Assembly (NCBI GenBank): GCA_018873225.1
Contig: JAEILZ010000008.1
Coordinates: 806,001-870,000, forward strand
Source of the DNA: [Phialemoniopsis] sp. UDSM-2020
Lineage: Eukaryota > Ascomycota > Sordariomycetes > Thyridiales > Thyridiaceae
Length of the DNA: 64,000 nt
Reading direction: 5' to 3'
Positions 21,861-32,931 of this stretch are shown piece by piece. A program made the position numbers and the translations under genes. The notes under the pieces were generated by a model. That model worked only from the letters and a program-made list of their open reading frames with translations, did no database searches and had not been told where the DNA came from. Every line of letters begins with the position of its first letter. Within the stretch, counting starts at the first letter, position 1.

Positions 21861-23455
21861 ATGTTCAACACTGTCAAAAATTGTAGCATCATGATCCCCT
21901 ACATCACCGTGGCAGCGGCATTGGCCGTTGCAGTTCTTTTGATCAAACAGCTCCTCAGCTACCTCGACAAAGACAAATTGTCGCACGTGCCAACCCACAG
22001 CTTCATCGGAGACAACTCGCGACGGCGCTACCTAACCGACCTCAAGTCCTTGCTCGAGTCTGGCTACAGAAAGTATAGCAAGGCAGGCAAGGCGTTCAAG
22101 GTCACGATCCCTGTCGGCGGCTACTCTGTCAAGTATCGCGTGATCCTCCCGAAAGATCATTTAGAGGAGATCAAGCACTTGTCCAACAATGTGTTTAGCT
22201 GGCAGCTTGCTTCCAGGGTCATATTCGCACAAGACTACACTGGCGCACCTGACCGCGGCGCCTGGAGCGGCAAGGCACTGCGAGTCGGCATTCACCAGAA
22301 CCTCAAGGACATTACATCCCAGCTGCAGCAGAGGATCAGCACCTACTTCAAGGCGAACCTGCCTCAACATCCAGGTCAGGTTACTTCGATTGACTCCATG
22401 GACTTCTTTATCCCGACAATCACATACGTCACCAACGCTCTGCTTGTGGACGAGCGCTTGTCGTCGGACCCAGAGTGGCTGAGACAGACTTCCGAATTTG
22501 CCGTCAACCGCTACGGTGCGGCCGACGACGTGCGACAGTACCCTCCATACATCTCGAAGGTAGTCGCTCCTTTCATCCCCTCGGTCAGAAGACTCCGCCA
22601 GCAGAGGAAGTACGTGATGGAAAAGCTGAAGCCCATCTACGAGGAGCTCTTGGCCCAGGGTCTGCTCGAGAAGAAGAGCAAGCGAAAAGGCATCTTCGGA
22701 TACGAGTGGCTCTGGAGTGGTGCTCCAGACGACGTCACACTGCTGGACTTTTCCGACACGATGATGCGCACCTTGATCGCTGCAATTCATACAACAGCCA
22801 AGACCATCAGTGTAGCCTTCTTGGATCTGCTGTCCCGTCCAGAGCTTGTCCGGGAACTGGTAACGGAAGCCAAAGAAGCTAGCGATGGAGACAGCGTCGA
22901 TCTGGAGAAGCTTGTCAAGCTGGACTGCTTCTTGAAGGAATCACAGCGGCTGAGCCCGGTGTTTCTCTGTATGTTCACCTTGAATCTCTGGAAAGATACA
23001 TTACTAATCCATTGAGTGAATCAGTCACGATGAATCGAATCGTCACCGCAGATTACGAGTTCAAATGCTCGGGCTTGAAGCTGCCAAAAGGCACAATGGT
23101 CATGGCACCTGCGGCGGCGATCGCCACGGATGCAGACACGTTCCCAGACCCCAACACCTTTGACGGCCACCGCTATCTTCGCATGCGGGAGAATCACAAA
23201 GAGTCAGCGAGCTCTCTCGTGCTGGGCATGTCGACCATCGACTCGCTCGGCTTCGGCCTCGGGAACCAGGCATGCCCTGGCCGTTTTCTGGCCGTTAACA
23301 ACCTCAAACTGATGATGGCCAAGCTTCTCGTTGGCTGGGACATGGAGATTGCCAAGGATGGCGAAAGATACTCGGGGCCACCGCCAGTCATGCCGTACAA
23401 TGACTTTTCGATCGCTCCACCCAGAGAGTATAGCCTGCGCCTGAGGAAGATCTAA
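21861..23455 (+). CDS. Membrane-anchored cytochrome P450 monooxygenase
   Basis: Two exons, 21861-22968 and 23025-23455, give 512 residues. An N-terminal anchor helix (MIPYITVAAALAVAVLLI) places it on the ER. Then come the I-helix region (LIAAIHTTAKTISVAF), the ExxR motif E360-S-Q-R363 just before the intron, and the haem loop FGLGNQACPGRF with axial Cys453. The overall pattern (HVPTHSFIGDN, GYRKYSKAGKAFKV) resembles ent-kaurene-oxidase-like and trichodiene-oxygenase-like fungal P450s. A second ATG at 21891 is possible. The duplicated CCGCGGATCGGA upstream links it to the neighbouring catabolic genes. Substrate unknown; it could hydroxylate the cluster's aromatic substrate. Confidence 0.93.
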
Positions 23456-23871
23456 GAATCATGAGTGATGGCTATATCACTCGAACGTCGATTAGCTTGC
23501 TCTCCTCAGTGTAATTTATCAACAAATGCTCTATTGACCTGCGGAACTGAACTCGTAACCCATGCTTTGAAACACATTTGCTCATATCTCGGTGAAGCCT
23601 GTAACTAGTATCATCACTTAGTGGAATGATCCTATCAATACAATGGCCCAAGCCTCCTTGTGCTGAGCATGCATTGTAAGTGATATAGGATCTTCAATTG
23701 CAAGTATATGTCTTTACTCTTCCAGCTTCTGCTCATTATTCTTCCTCTTTTGAAGTCTAGACAATGAGAAGTCGCATATCTAGCTGGGGCGGTTCTCTCA
23801 AAATTACGCTTTGATAGACTAGAGAGGGTAACTTGATCTGCTCTAAATTTCTGTTGCCAGGCGAAACTCGA
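23456..23871. other. Convergent 3' flanks
   Basis: 416 AT-rich bp between the P450 and the decarboxylase-like gene. Nothing else seen. Confidence 0.4.
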
Positions 23872-24985
23872 TTATAACACGAACGACTCTAGCGTATTGG
23901 GTGCGAATAGTTCTTCAGGCTTGAACTTTCTCTTTGCCAGCCCCTGACCATAAGAGTACTGCAGGAACTTCTCTATCACATGTTGGTTTTGCGCAAATCC
24001 GTCCTGCCAGTACTTCTCCTCTCCCATCAGTCTCTTGGTTTCCAGGACATGGTCCTCGAGCCATGGGAGCATGTAGCGCAGGGCTGACCGGTCTGCGAGA
24101 GCGTCTTCAGCAACTTCAATGGATTTGGCAAACGCCTTTTGTAGAGATCTGGCAATCCAAGGGTTGGCTTTGTAGACCGTCCGTTTGATGGCGACGACAT
24201 GCATGATGGGGAAAATTCGAGTCCTTCGATAGTAGTCGGCCTCGACGCTCTTGAAGTCTGGGAAGAGGTAGGTGCAGTGCTCGCAGCGGTCGACGCTTGA
24301 GGGCTTGGATGCACTGAAGATGGCATCTATCTCGCCATCTTCGAGCATCTGGGACAGATTTTGGCCTGGCTTGATGGCTGTGACCCGCACGCCTGGCGGT
24401 AGAGAGTGCTGGACCTTGCTCTTGCGTTGCTCCTCAGAGGGCTCAATCGCACCGGTGAAGAACTCGACTTCAGTGAGGGCAACTCCAAAGTCTTCTTCCA
24501 TGATTCCTCTTTGCCACACTGCAGCAGTCACTGTGACTAAATTAGACTTTGTTGGAACTCTCGTCAAGAGTAGACATACTTTGATACTCTGGAATGCCTA
24601 TCCGCTTATGACGCAGGTCTGAAGGCTGTTTGATGCCCGAGTTGGTATTGATGTACATGGACTGGTGTCTGAAGAATCGTGATGGGAACACCGGCAGCGC
24701 GATGAACGGCGGGTTGTCCTGGTTGAGAGTAAGGACATACGATGACAGGGACAACTCTGAAACGTCAAATTCCTGGAAACGCAGCTGCCTGAAGAACCTG
24801 GGAAAGGGGCGAGATGAAGGGTCAGGCTCAGGAGAAGAGTTGAAGATTTCAAGAGGCATTACTTACGTTTCTTCGACACGGTAATTCAAGAAGGTTAGAT
24901 CTATTCCCTCTGCACGTACCCTCCCGTCCTCCAAAGCTTTCATGCGATCATAGTCCCAGCACGCGAACGATAGTTTGAGCACCAT
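23872..24985 (-). CDS. 4,5-dihydroxyphthalate decarboxylase-like protein
   Basis: Three exons, 24985-24867, 24797-24580 and 24530-23872, give 331 residues. The spliced protein starts MVLKLSFACWDYDRMKAL. It continues with FRQLRFQEFDVSELSLSSYVL, FPSRFFRHQSMYINTNSGI and DLRHKRIGIPEYQMTAAVWQRGI. This is the signature order of the 4,5-dihydroxyphthalate decarboxylase family, which has a periplasmic-binding-protein type 2 fold but no signal peptide here, so it is cytosolic. In bacteria the enzyme turns 4,5-dihydroxyphthalate into protocatechuate. It is divergent from the Zn2Cys6 regulator with CCGCGG sites between. The real substrate in fungi is not established. Confidence 0.88.
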
Positions 24986-25316
24986 GTTGAAATTGTGTTG
25001 CAGCAATGATGGGTATCAACGACTGATGCTAGGTTGAGGAAGCATTCCTCCTGGGGTCCTCCATAATAAGCTAGACAGAATAATGAGCTACCCCGGGAAG
25101 ATCCCCGCGGCGGAATTCCCAGCCAGCGATCGTTGACCCGGACATGCTTGCCCCCGCACTTTTCCCCACTGACGCTACTTGGCTAGCTTGGGTGAATGAT
25201 GTGGATGATCGAAAGCATTTAACAGTAATTCCGTCCCGCGGCAAGTTGGATGCTGTCGGCTCATCTCTTGTGTCTGCAACCCCTTAGGCGACACAACTGC
25301 TTGGAGCCGCCCAGCC
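24986..25316. promoter_or_regulatory. Divergent promoter with two CCGCGG palindromes
   Basis: 331 bp between the decarboxylase-like gene and the regulator. CCGCGG occurs at 25105-25110 (in CCCCGCGGCGG) and at 25236-25241. This suggests autoregulation and control of the decarboxylase by the adjacent Zn2Cys6 factor. Confidence 0.5.
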
Positions 25317-27679
25317 ATGTCCGAAGCCTCAGGGATATCGCGCAAGAAGCGCCTGGGGTTCAGGAGGGCCTGCGTTCCGTGCCGTCAGAAGAAACATCGC
25401 TGCGATGGCGTGAAGCCTCAGTGTCTGGGTTGTACCAGCAGAGGCCTTTTGTGCCGATATGGACAACGCGAAACATCGTCGTAAGGAGCTCCTTCTCTTG
25501 TCTGGTGTCGATACCGTTTATTGGTGTTCAACCTCTTGCTGATGCACTGTAATAGGCGCGACGAATCAAGCGTGATAACCCAGGGGCATCATGACAGCAG
25601 CCGGCCACTCAGCCATCAAGAACATCATCAAGACGTTGTTGGGTTGGCACAGCGGAATGCCCTCCCGACCCTTGGCCCTTTCGATTCGACATACTCGCCC
25701 GAAATACCAAGTCCGCCTGAAGACTTTCACAGGCGATCAAACGCTACGACCGTGTCCAGCACAGGGGACGAGGACAACAGGCCCAATCGAGGGCCTCGCA
25801 TTTCCTCTCAGCCAAATGGATACTTTGGCGACTCGTCGTCGTTCAAATTCGTCTCGGCGATAGGACCGGCATGTGATCCGGATCTCAGTAAAGACACAAC
25901 ATCACTTCAGGTACGCATTGCCAACACCACTTCCAGTCCGAGACATGTTGCTGATCAAGATTCATGACTGGATCAGGCACCAACCCCAACTCGATCATTC
26001 GAGTCTCCTCCCTCGGTTCTGCAAGGCACTTCGCTTTGCATGGATGGATTTCCTCCACAAGAATCCGCAAATCGTCTAGTGGACGCGTACTTTGAGCGTG
26101 TCCATGTTCTGTATCCGTTCATTCACGAGGGGAGCTTCCGAGCCCGCTACGAACGCCTGTGGGTCCAGGACGAACAGGACACCGAGCCGGCAGCTGACGG
26201 TGTCATCTGGATGGCCATTGCCAACCTTGTGTTTGCCTATGGACACGAGTTCTGTGTACAGTCGGAGGATGGCTTCGCCACCCTGGCCGCTCCATTCGTG
26301 GATCGTGCCAAGAGTATCATCATTTCCCATGTCTTCAAACATACAACCCTGCACCTCGTTCAAGCCCTGTTATTGTTGTGTCACTACCTGCAGGGCACCC
26401 TGGAACTGAACGAGTGCTGGAATCTCGTTGGCCTGATGATACGGGGTGCTATCAGCATTGGTCTGCACCTCGATCCAACAAAAGACAAGACGCTTTCGAT
26501 GGTGGAAAGGGAAGAACGGAAACGAGTCTGGTGGGGGTGTTTTGTCATGGACCGCACTATGAGCATGAAGCTCGGGCGTCCACCGTCAATCATCTTTGAC
26601 GATGCAAAGAACGTCGACCTGCCGCTCGAGGTGGATGATCAATACATTGGAGAGGCCGCCAGGCAGCCGTGGGGACGACCCTCACGCCTCTCTTTCTTTG
26701 TCCACACAATCAGACTGGCCGAGGTGATTGACAACATTCTTTTCAGGATGTATGACATCGGCAGGAAATCCCAGGCCGAGTCAAACGACAAGTTGTTCTG
26801 GTCTCACATCCCCGAAGAGTCTACGAACCTGGGCAATGCTGTCCTTCTCGATGGCCAGCTACATGCGTGGTGGGAGTCGATGCCCGTACATCTCAAGGTG
26901 GAGCCTAGCATCTCGGACGGCAAAGACTTTCAGCGCCAACGCCTGGTCATGCGTATCCGGTTCCTCCAGATCCGACTACTGTTGCAACGTCCTGTATTTG
27001 TTCTCTTGACTAAGAAGAAGATCAAAGACGAGTTTCTTAGCGGAGTGGCCATGGCGTCTGCTCAGACCTGCATGTCTGCGGCACGAGAGACGATCCGGCT
27101 GATCCACGACCGGTACGATGAGCAAATGCTAGGCTCTCTCTGGTATAATCTACACTGTAAGTTTGACGTCTTTATAGTTCCTTGACCCATGCCGTGGAAG
27201 CTGAATTGTCCATAGATGTCTTTACTTCGTTAGGGGTCCTCTTTACTGCACAAACGATGGAGCCGTCGATACGGAAACTGTTGACCTCCAATGAAGACGG
27301 ACACATCTTGCATTGTGGCATGGAGTTCTTGCGATCGGCCAGTGCGAATAGCATCCTCGCCTCTCGCTACGTCGCAATGCTGTCCAAACCCAAAAATCCG
27401 CCGAGCAACGGAAACACATCACTGCTGGGACATAGCAACACAGCTCCCACAGGTGATGAGACTGACGTGATCGAGGAAATTGCAAATGGCGGCTCAGACG
27501 AACAGGCGTATGATTTACAGCAAGTCCTCGACCGATCGGCAACTGGTGTTCATGAAACGGGCTTGGAGTTTGATCTTGCGCATCTCGATGCGATGTATTC
27601 ATATGACTTTTTGTTTGGGACGGGCTTGCCGCAGGAATTCGTGTCAACGGACTGGCCAAATTATGAGGCTACGATGTGA
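25317..27679 (+). CDS. Zn2Cys6 transcription factor, likely cluster regulator
   Basis: Four exons, 25317-25480, 25556-25910, 25977-27156 and 27216-27679, give 720 residues. The binuclear zinc cluster is complete: Cys19, 22, 29, 36, 39 and 46 (ACVPCRQKKHRCDGVKPQC). A Ser/Pro/His-rich linker follows. The fungal-specific transcription factor domain starts at VDAYFERVHVLYPFIHEGSF and contains GLMIRGAISIGLHLDPTKD and ERKRVWWGCFVMDR. The last splice restores WYNLHYVFTSLGVL, typical of this domain. It sits between the decarboxylase and monooxygenase genes, in the middle of the CCGCGG-bearing group. The acidic C-terminus may activate transcription. Confidence 0.9.
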
Positions 27680-27889
27680 TAATGAACAGCTCTTGAGAAG
27701 TTTTGGTTGTAAAATTGTTACGACTTCTAACACATACGAGATGGAATGTGAACAATCTTGTTGATTAATGTGGTGTATCACCGTGATATTCAGGCCCATA
27801 ACGAAGCTGTCGTTGTCTAAGTACTAATCTAATTATGGTGTATACATGGGACTTCCGAGTGACGAGGCAGCTGTTGCAACTTAATCTAC

Positions 27890-29964
27890 TCATTGTTGCA
27901 CATCCTTGACATCCTCGTTGGCCGGTAGTGCAAAGCCATCGAAGAATGATGAAATCTGGGCAACGTCTTCCAGACTCGTGATCAAAGAAACATCTACGTC
28001 GTGGAAACTTTAGTCTTGAATGGTAGTAAGAGGGAAAAAAGCCTTACGTTGATCTGGTCTAACGATGATAATCGCACCGTCATTCTCATCAATCCCAAAC
28101 TGCTCATAAGCATGACCGTGACCCGAATTGTAGCTCTCATCGTCAACGAAGACTTTATGGAGATCTAAATCATCCTGGCGTCAGCATACAAAAGTTTATC
28201 TACCATCCGACTCGTATCCAACCAAGACGGAAAACCTACCTTGGATTGCCCACTTCCCAGTGATAGGGGTGAAGACTGGTGGAATGGAATCCGAGTCAAT
28301 ATCTGTGCGTTGGCCGCATAAGACTAAGAGTAGTGACACAAAGCTGTCAGGATCTGCGTGCCGACTTGTATATCTACTCAATGGACTCTGATCCGAAGAA
28401 AAAGATTGTTGTAGCTAGAATGGGAGATATCATCAGTCGCCAGCTCAACCGAATGTCGACAGCTCTACTTGCCTTGTTCAGCCTCGATACAGTCTTCTCT
28501 CGGGTCAGATTGCCAGCAAATACCAAGATGCGCCATCGCAGATCCGCCCGAAGCGCCGTAGCCAGCTGCATAGCCCGAGCATCGCAGAACCTGACAACCT
28601 GAGCACTGGGCATTCGCATGCCGACATGGACGTGTTTCGCAAGGTGTTGCCGACTAGCGGCGACAGCTGTGATTGGGGACTCTTCATAGTTGTGTGTGAG
28701 GCCAGCCATATATTTCGCGCTCTGAAGAAAGTACTCGTGAAACTCTTCGTGGGTCGCAGAGTGGCCATTGGAGATTCTCGGTGTGTTCTCGGAAGTCCTA
28801 GCTGTGTCTTCGGACAGGATCGCATTCAGTTGGCGGTCAAACTTGATGAGATCTGCAGCAACCTTGCCACGTTCTTGAACATAAGTCTTGACAACTTCCG
28901 GCTTGACCTTCCCTTGCAGGGTCAGTGCCAATTTCCAGCCGATATTATATCCATCCTGTAAGCTGGTGTTCATGCCCTGCCCGGCTTTCGGGGAGTGTGT
29001 ATGGCAAGCATCACCAGCGAGAAAGACCCGATCCTGATAGGAGAACTCGTCTGCCACTCGCTGGCCGATGGAGTAGGCAGACCACCAGAACGTGTCTCTG
29101 ATCTCCAATTCGAAACCAGAGAGCACATCCTTGGCATGCTGGTGCAGATTCTCTAGTGTGACTTCTCGAGCGACGGTGCCCCGAGGCAGCTGCAGATAGA
29201 AACGGACAAGTGACCCTCCCTCTCTTGGAATTATGATTAGTATTCCGGCTTTCGAGTGGATAGTACACTTTCGACGGATATCTGGAAAGTTTGTGTGAGG
29301 ATAAATGTCGAGAACCCCCCACACAGCATCGCTCGAGTCGCCGACCATCTTGTACCCAAGGCATCGGCGCACGCTGCTATGAGCACCATCGCATCCCTGT
29401 TGACGAGTGTTACACCTCTGTACCGTACTCGAAGTCTCTGTGTGGACTTACAAGTGCATATTTCGCTCGGAAGATCTGCTCGCTACCTCCTTTGACAGCC
29501 ACGACCTCCACCGGGAACTCTTCAGACAACTGGTCCTCGACAACCTTTACTTCCTGTACGGTGTAGCCATAATCTATAGTCTGCCCCGGGTCTTGGCGAA
29601 AGATCTCACGCAGCATAATGTCATTGACACGTGCTTGATTTAGGATGACGTGCGGCTGATGGGAGAGTCCTTTGGGGGTGTCAGGGGCTCGACTGGTCCG
29701 GCGAATTTTCCCGGTCACATCATCTGCAGCCCAGAACGCCAGCTCCATGACATGGTAAGCTTCCTTGAGCAGTGGCTCGACAATGTCGAAGCTCTCAAAG
29801 ACCTCAACCGTCCGGCACTGCACTCCGTCAGCTTGGCCGACCTGCAGCGGGCCTGGCGATCGCTCCAGCAGTCTGAACGAAACCCCTGCCTTTGCCAGCC
29901 ACAGGGCTGCACAGATACCTGCAGACCCGCTGCCGCAGATGACTACGTCTGTCTTGATAACCAT
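27890..29964 (-). CDS. Phenol-hydroxylase-family FAD monooxygenase
   Basis: Five exons, 29964-29452, 29396-28473, 28414-28240, 28164-28048 and 27993-27890, give 610 residues. The FAD dinucleotide motif is GSGSAG at 11-16 (VVICGSGSAG). The substrate domain contains GCDGAHSSVRR, and the second FAD motif is GDACHTHSPKAGQGMNTSLQDG. The C-terminus is the thioredoxin-like dimerisation domain of phenol 2-monooxygenases (LHKVFVDDESYNSGHG, IIIVRPDQ, FFDGF). Intron 2 (28415-28472) has a GC donor, AAG|GCAAGT, and a TCTAG acceptor; only this splice joins SRLNK to the next domain in frame. It hydroxylates phenolic acids by analogy. It is divergent from the MFS gene across a CCGCGG-rich promoter. Confidence 0.88.
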
Positions 29965-30460
29965 GGTCGCGCCGCGCAAGCTTTCGGTACGCGAATGTTG
30001 CTTTTGCTGTGAGCTCTCTCGACTGGTCAGCCATGCTGAAAGAGGCGCTTCGTAACGCAGAGCAGGTGACGCAGGTGACTTTACAAAAAGACCTAGAAGC
30101 TCCCCGCAATCTCCAACATGAGTTAGCGGGGCCGTGTGGGGAGGGTGTTCACACCTTTGTGGGACTGGCTGGTCCCGCTACGGCAAGTTGACTGTTCCGC
30201 GGATCAATGGCTTGGCATGCCGCGGTTCGTTTCGATTCCTTCACACTTCTCGCGGCGACTCCCATGCGCTCAATGTGATGCAGACAACTCGTGTAGTCTG
30301 CGGATGAGGAGTTGTCTGGAGATGCCAAGCCGCGGGGACTCCATGCTGTGACAATCCGGCGTAAGGTCCATCGAGTCTCACATACTTATAGCAGCATTTG
30401 CGTGCGCATTGGACCTCAGCTTCTTGCTTGTCTCTGCAAGCCAACTGCTCTTCTGTGATC
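29965..30460. promoter_or_regulatory. Divergent promoter with three CCGCGG palindromes
   Basis: 496 bp between the monooxygenase and the MFS transporter. CCGCGG occurs at 30197-30202 (followed by ATC, as upstream of the P450), 30220-30225 and 30330-30335. A nested inverted repeat lies in the same stretch. Confidence 0.5.
30211..30329. repeat. Nested inverted repeat in the monooxygenase/MFS promoter
   Basis: Outer arms CTTGGCAT (30211-30218) and ATGCCAAG (30322-30329), each beside a CCGCGG, enclose inner arms CAGACAACTC (about 30281-30290) and GAGTTGTCTG (about 30309-30318). Both arm pairs are perfect. This could be a protein-binding array or a hairpin. Confidence 0.5.
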
Positions 30461-32210
30461 ATGGCTAAAGAGACCGATAGTAGGCCACAGGAGGCAACTA
30501 ACACGTCCGTGGCGACCATGACTCTCACCAAAGAAGACTCCTTTTCCGAGGTCAACAAACCCAAGTCGACCTTCAACCACATCGAAGACGGTGAACTTGA
30601 CGCAAGATACAATCAGTATCGCGCTGCCGGACTCACCGAAGATGACGCCACGTTTCTAGCTGGTTTCAGCCCCGAGCAAGAGCATGCTGTCTACCGCAAG
30701 GTCGACCTGCGACTTGTACCTCTCCTATCCCTGCTGTACCTCGTCTCCCATCTGGATCGCGCAAATATTGGTACGTACTCCTGTGTCACGGATTTAGCTG
30801 TCTTTGAGGATTGACGTTATTGGTACTTTGCAGGCAACGCCAAGATTGAAGGGCTAGAGAAGAGCCTGAACATGAAAGGCTCCGACTACAATGTTGCCGT
30901 CGCAATGTTCTTCATTCCCTACATCATCTGCGAAGTGCCCAGCAACATGATTCTGGCCAAGTTCAAACGGCCAAGCCGCTACATCGGCATGCTCGTCGTG
31001 GCTTGGGGCATCGTCGTGACATTGACAGGTCTGGTCAAGAGTTTCGCCAGCCTTTGCGGCACGAGGTTTCTCGTGGGCTTCTTCGAGGCTGGGTTCTTCC
31101 CCGGCAGCATCTGGCTCATTTCGCAGTGGTATCCTCCACGTCGAACCCAGGCTCGTACCGCCTGGTTCTACCTCTCGAGCGCCGCATCCGGGGCCTTTTC
31201 AGGCCTGCTCGCGGCGGGTATCGCTCAGATGGATGGGATCGGGGGTTATGCAGGGTGAGTTGGCACGCTCCAGCGACGGTCTCAATCTATTGACTTCTTG
31301 CCTTAGTTGGAGCTGGATCTTTATCATTGAGGGAATAGTATCAGTTTTGTTTGGATTGGTGACATTCTTTCTCCTGCCTGATACTCCAGCCTTTTCCGGA
31401 CGATGGCTCAAGCCCGAGGAACAACGCTTTCTCAACCTGATGCACTGGGTCACCCGAGGACACAGTACGCGGGAGGTCGAGGAAGGGCAGAGGAGACGAC
31501 ATTTTGACTGGGCAGTAGCAAAGCAAGTTGTCTGCGATCCTCACCTGTACCTCCAGGCACTGGTGCAGGCCGCCAACACCGTGCCGAACAACGGTCTCAA
31601 GTTCACCATGCCCCAGATTATCCGGAATATGGGCTTCACCTCCACTCGTGCCCAACTCCTGAGCGCCCCGCCCTACATCAGCGGTGCCGTCGCCGCCATC
31701 GTCTCCTCGATCTGGGCAGACAGGTACTCAAAGCGTATGCCGCCGATCGTGTTGTTTCAAGGCCTGGTCATCGTCTCTATGGCCGTGCTTTTCGCCTTCG
31801 CAAGCCAGATCAAGACACACGTCGCACTCTGCTATTCCATGGTCGTACTGGCATGTATCGGCGTATATCCGATCGTACCTGGCTGCAACGCATGGACGGT
31901 GAACAACCTCGCCCCGACCGAGAAAAGGGCCATGGGGATTGCCTACGTGGTGACCTTGTCTAACCTGGGTGGCTTTGTCGGAAGTTGGATCTTTATCGAT
32001 CACGAAGCCCCAAGGTATCCCACCGGGTTTGGCACATCGCTGTCTTTTGCTGCTGCCGGTATGTGCGCGGCATTTCTAGTCGACTTTCTTTACTGGCGGC
32101 ACAACAGCAAGTGGGAGCGTGTGCCCAGGCACGAGATCGAGGCCAAGTATACCGCGGAGCAGCTACACAAGATGGGTGACAGGTCTCCTCTATTTCGATA
32201 TGGACTCTAA
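30461..32210 (+). CDS. MFS transporter, anion:cation symporter (Dal5/Tna1-like) family
   Basis: Three exons, 30461-30770, 30834-31254 and 31307-32210, give 544 residues with about twelve membrane segments. The family signature SHLDRANIGNAKIEGL spans the first junction. It continues with DYNVAVAMFFIPYIICEVPSNMIL, GTRFLVGFFEAGFFPGSIWL and SWIFIIEGIV. Members carry carboxylates and related anions such as allantoate, nicotinate or phthalate-like acids into the cell at the plasma membrane. A cytosolic loop of about 60 residues with a basic RRRHFDW stretch separates the halves. Its position beside the monooxygenase and the shared CCGCGG sites make it the probable importer for this cluster. Confidence 0.9.
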
Positions 32211-32931
32211 CCTTGAGGAGTGGGATCCGGGCATCGAAAGGATGGCAACTACGAACTGCGTGGTGAGAATGCTGATTCACTAATTAGAACCATGCAGTCC
32301 ATGAGATGGATTGGGTTAGGAGGTTCAGAGCTTGATGATCTGTCAATTCTACTTCTTGGACACTACAATAAAATGCTGGCGCTGTGCTTTCCAAATGACG
32401 ACGACTCTCTTGTAACTTGCCTCACTCTGGGCTCCAGCCAACAAGGTTCAACAAAAGCAGCCATTCAGGCTGCAGGTCAGAGAAGTTCACTGACTGCAGC
32501 AACAGTAGGGTGGCTTGAATCTGCATTGACGACAACCCCAAGCCTTTCTGCTGATACCATGACGCACAAATCGATAGTCTGTCTAATCCCCGCATCGAAC
32601 CAGACTTGCGATTGCCGGCGTTCTGCCCGCCTCGGCGATAGCTGTGCCTGTTCGCCTCTAGCATGCATGAGCTGACAAGGTTCGCTACCGGGGTCGGCCC
32701 ATGTTCATGCAGGTCCGGAGCTCTGAGCGGCATCTTCAGCAGTCTTCCACCATGGCCAAGGCAAATTGGCCATGACGAAAAGTGTTCATGCTCCCGCGCT
32801 TTGCGCTTACCAGGATCGCGATCGCGATCTTGTATAAGACAACGGACTGACACCTGGATTTCCGATTACCTGGACTTCGTCTTCACACCAGCTTCTCCAC
32901 GCAGTCTCTTGAAGACAATTGCTTGATCGTC
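32211..32931. other. Intergenic, promoter side of the GMC gene
   Basis: 721 bp without a gene. No CCGCGG is present, unlike the control regions to the left. A GATCGCGATCGCGATC palindrome lies near 32815-32830. Confidence 0.4.
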
